Source: JBBATK01 sp039810585
Lineage (GTDB): Bacteria > Bacteroidota > Ignavibacteria > Kapaibacteriales > NICIL-2
Direction of reading: 5' to 3'
DNA length: 64,000 bases
Assembly: GCA_039810585.1 (NCBI GenBank)
Contig: JBDHXF010000008.1
Location: 16,227 to 80,226, forward strand
The notes under the pieces were generated by a model. The model was given only the letters and a program-made list of their open reading frames with translations, ran no database searches and was not told the origin of the DNA. The translations under genes were made by a program, and so were the position numbers. How positions within the stretch are numbered: position 1 is the first letter of the stretch; each line of letters opens with the position of its first letter. Shown in pieces: positions 18,760-28,460 of this stretch.

Positions 18760-19467
18760 ATGGCTCAGAGTATCCTTCTCGTCGAAGATGACTCAAATTT
18801 AGGTTCCTTGCTGTCCGAGTACTTGGAAATCAAGGGTTATGATGTAACCCATTGTCCGGACGGTGAAGTTGGAAAGCAGACCTTCGGGTCGAAGAATTAT
18901 GACCTGTGTATTCTGGACGTCATGCTTCCCAAAGTAGACGGCTTCAGTTTAGCCAAGTACATTCGAGAGAGAAACGTTGATGTTCCCATCATCTTTCTCA
19001 CCGCCAAGAGTATGAAGGAAGATCGTCTGGAGGGCTTTAGCCTTGGCGCAGACGATTATGTTACCAAACCCTTCAGCGTGGAAGAACTTCTCATGCGTGT
19101 TAAAGCCGTTTTGAAACGCACGCAGAACGCACAACAGCAGGCTCGCGAGCAAGCCAAATATCAAGTTGGTGGTTATGTGTTTGATGCGGAACAACGCATA
19201 CTGACCTACGCCAACGAATCCCGTAACCTTACCCACAAAGAATCGGAGCTGCTGAAGACACTCTGTGCCTCCACCGGTATGGTTGTTCGTCGCTCCGATG
19301 CACTCAAGAAGATTTGGGGCGATGACAATTACTTTAATGGTCGCAGTATGGACGTATTCGTCACGCGCCTCAGGAAGTATCTGAAGAACGATTCAAACGT
19401 TCAAATCGTGAATGTGCACGGCATGGGTTTCAAGCTCACCGTTCTGGGTCAATCAGCCGCGGCCTGA
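18760..19467 (+). CDS. OmpR/PhoB-type response regulator
   Basis: 235 residues. Receiver domain 1-120 with acidic pair Glu9-Asp10-Asp11, phospho-acceptor Asp53 (ILDVMLPKVDG), Thr81 and Lys103 (YVTKPFS). C-terminal winged-helix DNA-binding domain from about 135 (LTHKESELLKTLC, then RSMDVFVTRLRKYL and VHGMGFKLTV). It is probably phosphorylated by the kinase encoded just upstream and acts as a transcription factor on envelope genes, a role inferred from pairing only. The 139-base gap could contain its own promoter. A bidirectional terminator follows. Confidence 0.95.
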   Translation: MAQSILLVEDDSNLGSLLSEYLEIKGYDVTHCPDGEVGKQTFGSKNYDLCILDVMLPKVDGFSLAKYIRERNVDVPIIFLTAKSMKEDRLEGFSLGADDYVTKPFSVEELLMRVKAVLKRTQNAQQQAREQAKYQVGGYVFDAEQRILTYANESRNLTHKESELLKTLCASTGMVVRRSDALKKIWGDDNYFNGRSMDVFVTRLRKYLKNDSNVQIVNVHGMGFKLTVLGQSAAA

Positions 19468-19593
19468 GGTCGTTGGTCTTTCGTAGCAAGGGCGTAGCCC
19501 GCGCGTATTGATGTCTGGGATTTAAACGATAGCCGTGTGAGCGACGTTCCACTCCGAACGCTCAGACCGAAACGAACGATAGAGTAAGGCAAT

Positions 19594-19628
19594 AAAAAAC
19601 TCCGATGTTGAACGCATCGGAGTTTTTT
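19594..19628. terminator. Bidirectional terminator between convergent genes
   Basis: Arms AAAAAACTCCGATG and CATCGGAGTTTTTTT with a seven-base loop; T-runs on both strands. It can end the response regulator transcript (plus) and the giant secreted protein gene (minus, stop at 19665). Confidence 0.93.
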
Positions 19629-19664
19629 TTGTCAGGAGTCGACTAATTCGCGGCGCGTTCCGCG

Positions 19665-22600
19665 TCAGCGAACGAGACTGATCAAGAGCGTGTGGGTTGA
19701 AATACCACTATGCATGATCACATAATACCCCCCTTGTGCAAGCGCATTCGTGGGAACCACCAGCTCATGCACACCGGCAGTGCAGACTTGATGAAGGGGA
19801 CTGAGAACACGTTCGCCAACGCTGTTATAAAAGTCAATAGTTGTCCATTGTTCGCCCACGGTTTCGTATGCGAAGGTGGCTACGCCGTCGTGCGACAGTG
19901 ACAGTATCATCAGTCCAACCTGACCGTCGACTTTCACGAGTCGATTACCAATCTTGCAACTTCCTTCAATCGTTAGACTGCCGTTCTGTGGGATCTCCGC
20001 TTGCAGTAGTGGGGAGTTCAGCACCGTTGAATTTGTATCAATGTACAACGGTGTCGCCAGAGCATTGCCAAGAAGAACCTTGGCATACACGGTAAAGGCT
20101 ACCCCTTCGCCGCCAATCTGAGTGCCATTGGTAGCACTGATGCGTATGCCGTTTTGCACAGAACTCATGCTACTTGTGAAGCCCTGCAAGGCGGGACCAA
20201 TGACGACATTGGTGATGTTGAGTAACGAGGTATTGAAGTCGAAATCTGTTTGCAACGAGCTCAACGCCGCACCGGCAATGCCGGTTCCCACAATGTCGAT
20301 GGGTATACTCACATTGTCGCCAACCTGCGCCGTGTAATTACCAATATGAAAGTGGAATGGAATCGGATTGGTTCCCGTGGTTCGTCCTATTCCATGAAGG
20401 TGCACCAAGATGGTGTCGTGACATGGCGAAACGACGGGAAAAGCAAAGAGCTGACTTTCGTCACCAACGGTAGTGGGATTATAGCTAATAGTAAGAGTGA
20501 CGGTTTCGCCGGCACCAATAGTGGTACCGGGCGGCTGCATTGCGATAGCAAACGAACCGACTTGCGAGACCAAGGCATCCGTGCTAATGGCAAACGACGA
20601 CGAATTCGTGATTTTAAGGATGCGGAACTGCGTGGTCTGAAGATCCACCGATCCAAATTCTAATACCGTGTCCTTGGCATTGGAATTGGCAAGGCTGACT
20701 TGTTGTCCTACAAATCGTCCCGTAATAGTCACCACCTGCTGTACATCGCAAGGCTGAATGGTGATATACATTGTTTCACTGAACGAGCCGCTGGGAACCG
20801 CGGCGTTGGGATCGATATTGAGAATAACGTGCGTCGTGCCAACATTCAGGGTTTGTCCGCTCGAGAGAGATGATAAGAAGAAGGCATTGGAAAAGCGGAC
20901 GTCACTGACGGTGACTTGGGTGGTATTGAGACCGGCAACGACGAGATCCAAAATTTGAGGATTCGCCTGTGCGCCATTACATAACGAAATATCGCCAAAG
21001 TCAATCGTGTTCTGCACGGCACTCAATTGTGCACCTGCACGTTGACCGCTCAGGTACAAACCACTCACATCAAGGCATGGCTTTGCAACGAAAGCGGTGA
21101 ATTGATTGACCAAGGCAGAATAGCCTGTCGGTGCATAACGCAGTGTAATTGGCACCGTTGCGCCGGCAGGAATGGTGAGTCCGGCAGGACTTGTGATTTC
21201 TACAATGCTGACATCTGTTCCGGTAAACTGTTGAAGCTGAATGTCCATCGACGATGTGTTGGTGACATTGATCACCGTGTCGCGAACGAGGGTGGAGCAA
21301 GAATCTAAAGTCCCGAAGTCCACATGCGAAATATCGGTCAGCAATTGCGGCAACGTGTAACGCCCACGAAGCGCAATCTTTATCGAATCTGAGCAGACAC
21401 CGGCCACGAATTTTAAGACCAAGTCTGCATTTCCTTTTTGGACCGGATTGCCGTTGCTGTTGAAACTGATATGGATCCACCGTTGCTGTCCTGCATTCAA
21501 ACTGAAGCCGTTTTTGTCTGCGGCGCTCACACTAAACGGTGAGGCAACGCTGATGGTGCTAAAGGTCGTGTTCTGGGTGACAGAGACGAGGACAGAGTCA
21601 TCCACAGTTTGCGACTGACACCACGCTACGGTTCCAAAATCTTTGGTGGAGGCATCGGTTGTAACCCCGGCGCCGGCATTGGGCTTATTGGCACTTAGCT
21701 GAACGCTGTGACTGATGCCACAGGGATTGCTCACAAAGCTGATGGATTCGTTGACAAGGCCGGCACCGGTCGGTGTAAAACGAACCACGACATTCACGCT
21801 TTGTCCCGGAGGGATCACGAGTGGAAAGCCGGGAGAGACAATTCGAAAGTGCGTGGACTCTAGGGGAGTGAGCGTCAGCGTATCGCTTGTTGAAGTGTTA
21901 CGCACTTGGAGCGAATTGGCATCGTCGGCAAAGGAAACGCAGTCCGCAAGATCACCAAAGGTGATGCTTGGTGTAGACACACTAAAGGATGGGTTCAACG
22001 TTTTTACGACTACTGATGGAGAATTCCCGGTGCAGCCCGTTGCGATATTTGTTACTCGCACAGCAAACGTACCTGCTTGATTGGCAAGGTACACGGCGTC
22101 AGTAGCTCCGCTAATGTCCGAGCCATTGAGTTGCCACTGATAGTGATAATCCGGATTCGGAGAGCTCTGCAGAAGGACGGTCGAGTCCTTGCACAGTGAG
22201 ATTGACGTGGGATAAATGTTTACCTGTGGAGTGGGGTTAACCACAACGTCTACCGAATCGCTGACAACGATACATCCCTGGGTATTCTTGAGTCTGAGGC
22301 GATATTGACCGCTCGTGCTCACCGTAATACTCGTATCGGTTTGACCGGCAATGTCTGTTCCATTGAGCGTCCATTGCGCTGTATATCCCGGTTGGGCCGG
22401 TACGCGTAATGTGACCGTTGATCCCTCACAAAAATGTGTGGAACCAGTGGTCTGCAGCGACGGACCAACGCCGACATCTTTGAACACTTCATGGAAGGCA
22501 ACATTGTCACGGTTGTACTGACGTCCGCGCGCAGTTGACGCTGCGGTGTTGACGCCATATTCATCATCCTGTGCGAAGCGATAGGCAAATACACGATAGG

Positions 22601-23603
22601 TGTAGATCACGCCGCACGGAAGATCTACGTTGTCCGTGTACGATGTGCCGGATGAGCTGAGGTTGTTGAGAACGACTGCATTTCCAACGCGCTCGTTCGT
22701 CTTATAAATGCGCCCATCAACCGGTTGAAAGGGTGTAGTGCCGCTATCGCGAACGATCAAATATCCCTGAATGCCGTCACCCGGATTTGGATCCGTCATC
22801 GCATTCCAACGAAGCTGTACTTGGCTTGCGTTGATGGTGCTTTGCAGACTTGGTGCCGTCCAGGTTGGTTGCCGCAAGCTGTGCCAGAATGCAACATTCG
22901 AGGCTCCCGTTTTACAATCACGATTGGGCAAGGTTCGAGTAACGTACTGAGAGCAGGCTTGAGATCGTACCTCCTGATTGGGCCCGTTGTATTCTGCAAG
23001 GGTAGATCCGGGATACACGCGATTGGATGATTTGTCCTCACACAAGCTCAACACGTTGGTTTTTGGTGCCGGCATTTTGAACCAGTAGGTACCCGGTGCA
23101 GTGTCGTCCTTATGTCCTATCGCGTGGATATGAATGGTATCCTTCGTAAACACTTCAATGAAGTCGCCCGTGCGTGAAAGGTTGAACGCGTTGAAGGTCC
23201 ACGTTTGGCCACTGACAAAATCGATTTGCTCGAAGTAGTTCGTATCCATTGCCGCCAACATGATACGGCCGTCCGCCATGTTTGCATCGGAATCCGCAGG
23301 CGTGTTGGTGGGGTAGTTTCTGTGCCAAATACCAATAATGGTACCGGCGCGCACATTTTTCCAGAAGTCAATGTTCTTGCAGCGAACGCCACCTTGGCGT
23401 GTGGTTTGATCGGCTTTGTTATCGCTGACGATAACACCTCTCATATCCATATTGTCTTGTACCACAATCTCCTCATTCCACTCGCCGTTGGCGGGGTCCG
23501 ACATATTGTAGTACTCACTTACTAGTATGGATTGTGCATGTAAGGAGGGGCCGAGTGCGCAGCTTGCTGCGCAGATAAAAATCAAGGGGAGAAGACGTTT
23601 CAT
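19665..23603 (-). CDS. Giant secreted multidomain protein (FnIII, Ig-like, choice-of-anchor-D, cohesin-like, T9SS tail)
   Basis: 1312 residues from ATG 23603, which puts the signal peptide (MKRLLPLIFICAASCALGPS, cleavage after HAQ) at the N-terminus; the frame extends 21 codons further up without a signal-like start. After a lamin-tail-like domain (about 25-240) come a fibronectin III-like segment (250-375), two Ig/PKD-like segments (about 385-545), five choice-of-anchor-D/HYDIN-like repeats (about 545-1105; each starting with an FGD/FGT pattern), a cohesin-like domain (about 1120-1240; QVGDNVSIPIDIVG) and a C-terminal sorting-like domain ending LLISLVR. The tail suggests export by a type IX system and surface attachment. 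Four of five anchor-D repeats contain a matched Cys pair. Function unknown; adhesin or surface scaffold is inference. Confidence 0.85.
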   Translation of the reverse strand: MKRLLPLIFICAASCALGPSLHAQSILVSEYYNMSDPANGEWNEEIVVQDNMDMRGVIVSDNKADQTTRQGGVRCKNIDFWKNVRAGTIIGIWHRNYPTNTPADSDANMADGRIMLAAMDTNYFEQIDFVSGQTWTFNAFNLSRTGDFIEVFTKDTIHIHAIGHKDDTAPGTYWFKMPAPKTNVLSLCEDKSSNRVYPGSTLAEYNGPNQEVRSQACSQYVTRTLPNRDCKTGASNVAFWHSLRQPTWTAPSLQSTINASQVQLRWNAMTDPNPGDGIQGYLIVRDSGTTPFQPVDGRIYKTNERVGNAVVLNNLSSSGTSYTDNVDLPCGVIYTYRVFAYRFAQDDEYGVNTAASTARGRQYNRDNVAFHEVFKDVGVGPSLQTTGSTHFCEGSTVTLRVPAQPGYTAQWTLNGTDIAGQTDTSITVSTSGQYRLRLKNTQGCIVVSDSVDVVVNPTPQVNIYPTSISLCKDSTVLLQSSPNPDYHYQWQLNGSDISGATDAVYLANQAGTFAVRVTNIATGCTGNSPSVVVKTLNPSFSVSTPSITFGDLADCVSFADDANSLQVRNTSTSDTLTLTPLESTHFRIVSPGFPLVIPPGQSVNVVVRFTPTGAGLVNESISFVSNPCGISHSVQLSANKPNAGAGVTTDASTKDFGTVAWCQSQTVDDSVLVSVTQNTTFSTISVASPFSVSAADKNGFSLNAGQQRWIHISFNSNGNPVQKGNADLVLKFVAGVCSDSIKIALRGRYTLPQLLTDISHVDFGTLDSCSTLVRDTVINVTNTSSMDIQLQQFTGTDVSIVEITSPAGLTIPAGATVPITLRYAPTGYSALVNQFTAFVAKPCLDVSGLYLSGQRAGAQLSAVQNTIDFGDISLCNGAQANPQILDLVVAGLNTTQVTVSDVRFSNAFFLSSLSSGQTLNVGTTHVILNIDPNAAVPSGSFSETMYITIQPCDVQQVVTITGRFVGQQVSLANSNAKDTVLEFGSVDLQTTQFRILKITNSSSFAISTDALVSQVGSFAIAMQPPGTTIGAGETVTLTISYNPTTVGDESQLFAFPVVSPCHDTILVHLHGIGRTTGTNPIPFHFHIGNYTAQVGDNVSIPIDIVGTGIAGAALSSLQTDFDFNTSLLNITNVVIGPALQGFTSSMSSVQNGIRISATNGTQIGGEGVAFTVYAKVLLGNALATPLYIDTNSTVLNSPLLQAEIPQNGSLTIEGSCKIGNRLVKVDGQVGLMILSLSHDGVATFAYETVGEQWTTIDFYNSVGERVLSPLHQVCTAGVHELVVPTNALAQGGYYVIMHSGISTHTLLISLVR

Positions 23604-23689
23604 AATGATGAACCGGGTGAATGCTATAGGTAAGGGTGTGCACGCTCTTGTATCCCCCCGGTACAAAGCTGTGCGATCAACAACTCGAT

Positions 23690-23729
23690 AAAAACTGTGG
23701 TGCGTCTATAAAGGCGCACCACAGTTTTT
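23690..23729 (-). terminator. Rho-independent terminator of the Ig-domain giant gene
   Basis: Perfect 15-base arms AAAAACTGTGGTGCG / CGCACCACAGTTTTT with a ten-base loop, 22 bases after the stop at 23752 on the minus strand. Separates the two giant genes into independent units. Confidence 0.92.
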
Positions 23730-23751
23730 CGTGTACATCTCGTGTACTCTC

Positions 23752-26700
23752 TTAGTGCACGATGGCCACGCGACGTGTGACAACGTGGTTTTCAGACTCC
23801 AGTTCAAGGTAATAGGTACCGCTGGCTAGGTCATCACATTGGAAGACAACGTCGTGCGCTCCGGCGCCGACAAAGCCGCTGAACACTGTGCCCACCGGAC
23901 GACCCAAGAAGTCCGACACGCGTAGTTGAACATTGCGTGGACTGCTAGTTTCAAAGCTGATGGTCATTTGTTCTTTAGCCGGGTTCGGATGATTGGAGCG
24001 GATACCAAATCCAATCGTTGCGATGTCGTCGACTCCTACACCGGCATCGATGATGACGACAGCAGTATCGGACACGACCTCGCCGCAATCTCCGCTCACG
24101 ATGCAGACGTAACGTCCGCTATCACTCATGGCAGCGTTGACGATACTCAACGTTTCGGTGGTATTACTGAGCAATGCTACGCCATTGTGGTACCATTGGA
24201 AATGCAGGTTGGAGCCGGTCGCCACGAGATCCAGAACGACGGCTGAACCGAGTGGACGAGTAGTGAGCGCGCGTGGCTGTGTGGTAATAACGGTGGCCGC
24301 TTGCACAGCAACTGCGTAGGCGGCACTGGTGTCTGAACCGCACGCGTTACTTACCACGCAGTGGTAACTACCGGCCGATTGATCAGTCACCGTCACAACG
24401 TATTGTGCGTCCGTTGCACCGCTAATCGCATTGCTACCGAAGAACCATTGATAGTTCACATCGGTTTGATTATCAACCGCAACGTTCAGCGTGTCGTTCA
24501 TTTCGGCACAGGCAGTAGTAGAGGTTGCCAGCGATGTGATCGACGGTGCCGTACCAAGTTGGAAGCTCGCCACTGAGCTGTAGCCCAACGCACCATTGGC
24601 AGCTTTGATGAGACATTGGTACGAACCGGTGTCATTCACTCCGGCAGAATGCACCACCAGAATAGATGTTGTCGTTCCGGTATAGGTGGCGCCGTCACTA
24701 AGTTTCTTATTGTTCAAATACCATTGGTAGCTCAGTGCAGAGCCGGTTGCAGAGTGTGCGCTCACGACAAACGTGGCGTCTCCACCCGGACATCCATGCA
24801 GTGACTGCGGTTGATCGGTGATGGCAATGTTTGCATCGGAGATACTCGCATCGGCACTTGTGATGGATCCACACATCGTGGTGATGCGACAATGATAGTT
24901 ATTGGCATAGTCCGACGATCCAACCAATCGAATGGTCAGTGTTGATGAGTTTGATCCACTAATGCGAGCGTTATCGCTCAATGGCGTAGATCCCATATAC
25001 CACTGATAGATCGAACCTTTTTGCAGACTTACTTCAACACTGAGTAATGCCGTTGCACCACTGGCGATGGCAATGCTCTTAGGTTGGTTGAGCACTTCCA
25101 ACTGCGGAAGAATGGAAATCACTGCATACTTAGAGCTGGTACCGGGGCAGCCACTTCCGCCATTTACCAAACAGCGGTAGAGACCGCTGGAAGCTTGGTT
25201 GACATTGGTGATGGTCATCACCGGTCCGGTTTGGCCACTGAGAATATGACCATCTTTCTCCCACTGATAGCTGAGCGACGAGCCGTCAGCTTGAACAGTG
25301 AGCGACGCCGATCCGCCCAAACACGCATCAATGCTCTCAGGATCCTTGGTGATAGTGGCCGGTGTATTGATGTTCACATAGCCCGACACGTCGAACACCG
25401 TTGTTGGGCGTTGTGTGTCTACAATGCGAAGACGCAGATTATTGCCACCGGCAAAGTTTGCCGGGATGTTCCAAGAATAAGTGCCTAAGGAGGCATCAAC
25501 TCCGGCAGCAATAGTTGAGTAGGTGGCTCCGTTATCGGTTGAGACTTGCAGATCAACAGTTGCGATTCCTCGTTCTGTCCACGTAATGATTGCCGGCGAA
25601 ATACTGCAGAAGCTCGTACCGTTGAGCGACACAGGGAATTGCACTTGCGGAGTCGGGAAGATGATGGCATTGTTGCCACCACGCGGATTGATCGTCGATA
25701 CCGGCGTCCAAATTCCATCGTCGTCGATCCAAGCCTTGATCACATTGCCGGTGGTTATGGAACGTTCTTCTACTCGGCGAACACCGCTTGCCAAGCTATT
25801 AGGGATCAAGGTTGCCCAGGCTGTTCGCTTGGCATCAATGTTCGTGTAAAACACGGGAGCAGCGTCAATCGACGTACCGTCATCCTGAACCATTGCAGTA
25901 CTGAGTGGCGATCCGGTTCCTTGATCATTGTCATAGAGACAAATCACAGTTTTTGGATCGCAGGTGCTGGCAGTGTCTGAAATTCCGGTGGCGTCGCCCG
26001 CTGCGGTGGAAATGTTGATGGTCTTGGTTGTGCCATTAGTCACAAAGCGTGTTTCAATGCTGCGTGTGGTATCACGGAAGGTGATATACCAGTACATATT
26101 GTTACCGGCTGTGAAGCGCGAGTTTGACGACGGAACCATGTTGACCCACAAAGTCTTCGAAGTCTCCCCGGCACCTGTTGCAAATTCCGAATATCGTCCC
26201 GGTGTTCCGAAGTCGCTAAAGCTCGCCGGAACGTAGCTAAAGGTGTTTGCGGGAGCATTGTAATGGACATTGGTCCCCGCTGCAAAGCCCACCAAATTGT
26301 TGATTTCGGCCGCTGCGGTATAGTAGCGATACGCGGTATTCGGCTGCAATCCATCAAAGCGAATCAGCGCCCAGCTCGGTAACGTAATGGAGCGTGCTGC
26401 CATATACTGAGGCATCACGAGCTCGGCAACAGTTGGCTGTGCCACGACTTGGATGGTGCCGCTCGTTGCCGCATTGATGTTGGGGCCGGTTACGGTGATC
26501 ACATAACTACCCGCAGCTTCAAAGCTCACATCGCTGAAGGTGACCACACCATTGACTGGATTTTGAGTAAGGGTGCCGGTCACGTTGCCAGGACCGCTAA
26601 CCTTGGAGAGACTTACCGGACCAGGGTAATTGAGATCGGTTGACAAGTCGCTTCGTTGCGCCGTCACTGTAATCGTGTTGAGCGCTACCCCAACAAATCC

Positions 26701-27762
26701 GAAAGGCTGAACTGTACTCATTGATAAGTTCACAGCGCGAGGGAGCACAGTGATTGCAGCCGTGGTGTCAGGACTGAGGACGTCTCCACTTGTTCTGCTC
26801 ACAGCGATCTTCACGCCACTTTGTGCAACCGAATAGGTCAAACCGGATAGAGTGGCAGTATTGGAATTCGCGGCAATCGTTCCTGTCAGCGTGCCACTAA
26901 GGCTTCCGGTGCCGCTTACCAAGTTCAACTGTACAGCGGTAGCCTGCGTCACGCTGCGAACTTGATTGCTGTCATTCAGGGTCTGCACCGTGATACTAAA
27001 CGGCGTTTGTGCCGATGGAATGGACGGAACAACAGAGAGCACCTTAAGCTTCGTGGGAACTCCGGAGCTGGCATCACTCTGCACAGCGATTTCATCGACG
27101 CGAAGTTGAGGTCTGCTTCCTGGTGCTGCCGATGAATATTGATAATATCTCCAACGGAGTTGAACCACGGGTTGATTTTCACAGGTCGATGGAAGCGTGA
27201 AGGTGGGCATCGATTGCGAATTGCCCGTTGTACTCGATTTGTACTGAATCGTGTCCGTTCCATTTTGTATCGCAGTGCTCCAAGCATCGGTTGTGCCTAC
27301 TCGGTATTGCAAGACGACGGCGTAAAGGCGTGTCTGACTTACAACGGTTCCGCCAACCCAATTCACACGGATGTTGACACGGTTTGTCGTATTCAGCGCC
27401 ACAACGGCCGCACCAAAAAAACGGGTCGGTGAGTAAATGGAACTACTGGTGTTTAGAAACGACACTCCATCCACTCCGGATCCAATAATGCGTGCTCCGG
27501 AACTCACATTATAGGCCGCGTCCCAATCCGAATTCATGTCGTAGTTAAGCACGAGGGGCTCAACTGCCGTTAGTGAACTCGTCGTGGAGTACATGTGGAA
27601 TCGCATGTTCGGCGGGAAAGTCCCGGCCGCATTTGTATTATCCCATTGAGTAAAGGAATAACTCCCCGAGCTCAAATCGAAAGGCGTTGGATTGGTTTGT
27701 GCGAAAGCAACCATTCCGAATAATGTGCATACTGCAAAACAGTGTAGAAGAAAAGTCCTCAT
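23752..27762 (-). CDS. Giant secreted protein with multiple Ig-like domains and T9SS tail
   Basis: 1336 residues with a signal peptide (MRTFLLHCFAVCTLFGMVAF, cleavage near FAQ). Residues about 25-230 look like a beta-sandwich; then bacterial Ig/invasin-like segments with T-rich strands (about 235-440), a segment of unknown type (445-800), and four to five Ig-like domains (about 800-1240), each with a Cys pair and the YQW / GxYxC pattern (SLSYQWEKDG, SGLYRCLVNG; SYQCLIKA; SYHCVVSN; GRYVCIVSG). The C-terminal 85 residues (NHPNPAKEQMTISFE ... GTYYLELESE) are a typical T9SS type A sorting domain. Probably a surface adhesin or matrix protein; ligand unknown. Own terminator at 23690-23729; not obviously co-transcribed with the neighbour. 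Confidence 0.87.
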   Translation of the reverse strand: MRTFLLHCFAVCTLFGMVAFAQTNPTPFDLSSGSYSFTQWDNTNAAGTFPPNMRFHMYSTTSSLTAVEPLVLNYDMNSDWDAAYNVSSGARIIGSGVDGVSFLNTSSSIYSPTRFFGAAVVALNTTNRVNIRVNWVGGTVVSQTRLYAVVLQYRVGTTDAWSTAIQNGTDTIQYKSSTTGNSQSMPTFTLPSTCENQPVVQLRWRYYQYSSAAPGSRPQLRVDEIAVQSDASSGVPTKLKVLSVVPSIPSAQTPFSITVQTLNDSNQVRSVTQATAVQLNLVSGTGSLSGTLTGTIAANSNTATLSGLTYSVAQSGVKIAVSRTSGDVLSPDTTAAITVLPRAVNLSMSTVQPFGFVGVALNTITVTAQRSDLSTDLNYPGPVSLSKVSGPGNVTGTLTQNPVNGVVTFSDVSFEAAGSYVITVTGPNINAATSGTIQVVAQPTVAELVMPQYMAARSITLPSWALIRFDGLQPNTAYRYYTAAAEINNLVGFAAGTNVHYNAPANTFSYVPASFSDFGTPGRYSEFATGAGETSKTLWVNMVPSSNSRFTAGNNMYWYITFRDTTRSIETRFVTNGTTKTINISTAAGDATGISDTASTCDPKTVICLYDNDQGTGSPLSTAMVQDDGTSIDAAPVFYTNIDAKRTAWATLIPNSLASGVRRVEERSITTGNVIKAWIDDDGIWTPVSTINPRGGNNAIIFPTPQVQFPVSLNGTSFCSISPAIITWTERGIATVDLQVSTDNGATYSTIAAGVDASLGTYSWNIPANFAGGNNLRLRIVDTQRPTTVFDVSGYVNINTPATITKDPESIDACLGGSASLTVQADGSSLSYQWEKDGHILSGQTGPVMTITNVNQASSGLYRCLVNGGSGCPGTSSKYAVISILPQLEVLNQPKSIAIASGATALLSVEVSLQKGSIYQWYMGSTPLSDNARISGSNSSTLTIRLVGSSDYANNYHCRITTMCGSITSADASISDANIAITDQPQSLHGCPGGDATFVVSAHSATGSALSYQWYLNNKKLSDGATYTGTTTSILVVHSAGVNDTGSYQCLIKAANGALGYSSVASFQLGTAPSITSLATSTTACAEMNDTLNVAVDNQTDVNYQWFFGSNAISGATDAQYVVTVTDQSAGSYHCVVSNACGSDTSAAYAVAVQAATVITTQPRALTTRPLGSAVVLDLVATGSNLHFQWYHNGVALLSNTTETLSIVNAAMSDSGRYVCIVSGDCGEVVSDTAVVIIDAGVGVDDIATIGFGIRSNHPNPAKEQMTISFETSSPRNVQLRVSDFLGRPVGTVFSGFVGAGAHDVVFQCDDLASGTYYLELESENHVVTRRVAIVH

Positions 27763-28460
27763 ACGCTAATCCTGAGAGTGATAGAATGTATTAGTCCCGA
27801 TAGAAGAGATGTGTCGACAAAATTACGGAGTGAGCTCCGCCAGACAATAGAAAGACAGGATTATGAAGGCATAACCTGAGTCAAAACTTCCGACTTTTAT
27901 GCCATTTTGTGGATAACTTTTCTTCATGCCGCGCTGCGGCATTGATCATCAACAAGTCAATACTTCTCTAAACACAACATTCTATGTGCTGCTGCAGAGG
28001 CTGCTCTGTTGTGATTCTTGTCAGACCCACATAGCCCGCCTTGGATTGTTCAGCGATTTTTGCATCGCGATGCTTCGCCCGCAGTTTAGCGGTTGAACAG
28101 TTCATCGGTTCCCTTGTATTTTCTTACATACGATGGAAACGTATCCGAGGTTTGCGCAGAATCGCATGAGTGAGTGCATCGCTCGAGTCGTGTTTCGTCA
28201 GGTCATTCGAGTGCTTATTGTGCCTCGTTCTCGCGTTGAAGCCTTGGACTGAGAACTGAGTATCGATACACGAGAAGGTAGAGCTAATAACAAAAAAGGA
28301 ATGTACAGGAAGCGATAAGATTGTGTCGTGAGGTGAGAGGCGAGGAGCGGGCAATGAGACAGGAACAGAGCCAGGCATGGCTATGAGCGCCGATGCGAAA
28401 CGAAACGTAAGGTTACGTAACGTAACGTAACGTAGCAAGAAACGATGGGACCGACACAGG
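27763..28460. other. Intergenic region, about 700 bases, no supported gene
   Basis: Contains the upstream region of the Ig-domain gene, a 7-base/3-base-loop hairpin at 27926-27942 (ATGCCGC-gct-GCGGCAT), an imperfect palindrome GCATCGCGATGC near 28062, and a short tandem repeat at 28415-28434. A 104-codon frame on the minus strand (28124-28438) starts inside that repeat and has no protein-like character. Confidence 0.45.
28415..28434. repeat. Tandem pentanucleotide (ACGTA)4
   Basis: Four exact ACGTA units, flanked by related CGAAACGTAAGGTT sequence. It lies 26 bases beyond the end of the minus-strand beta-barrel gene, so length variation would not alter a coding frame. Confidence 0.8.

Noticed and set aside
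19665..23603. Possibility that the two giant secreted proteins are one split gene
   Set aside because: Each has its own signal peptide, different domain series, separate T9SS-type tail and a strong terminator between them.
28124..28438. 104-codon frame on the minus strand near the pentanucleotide repeat
   Set aside because: Starts within the tandem repeat and has no protein-like composition or neighbour support.
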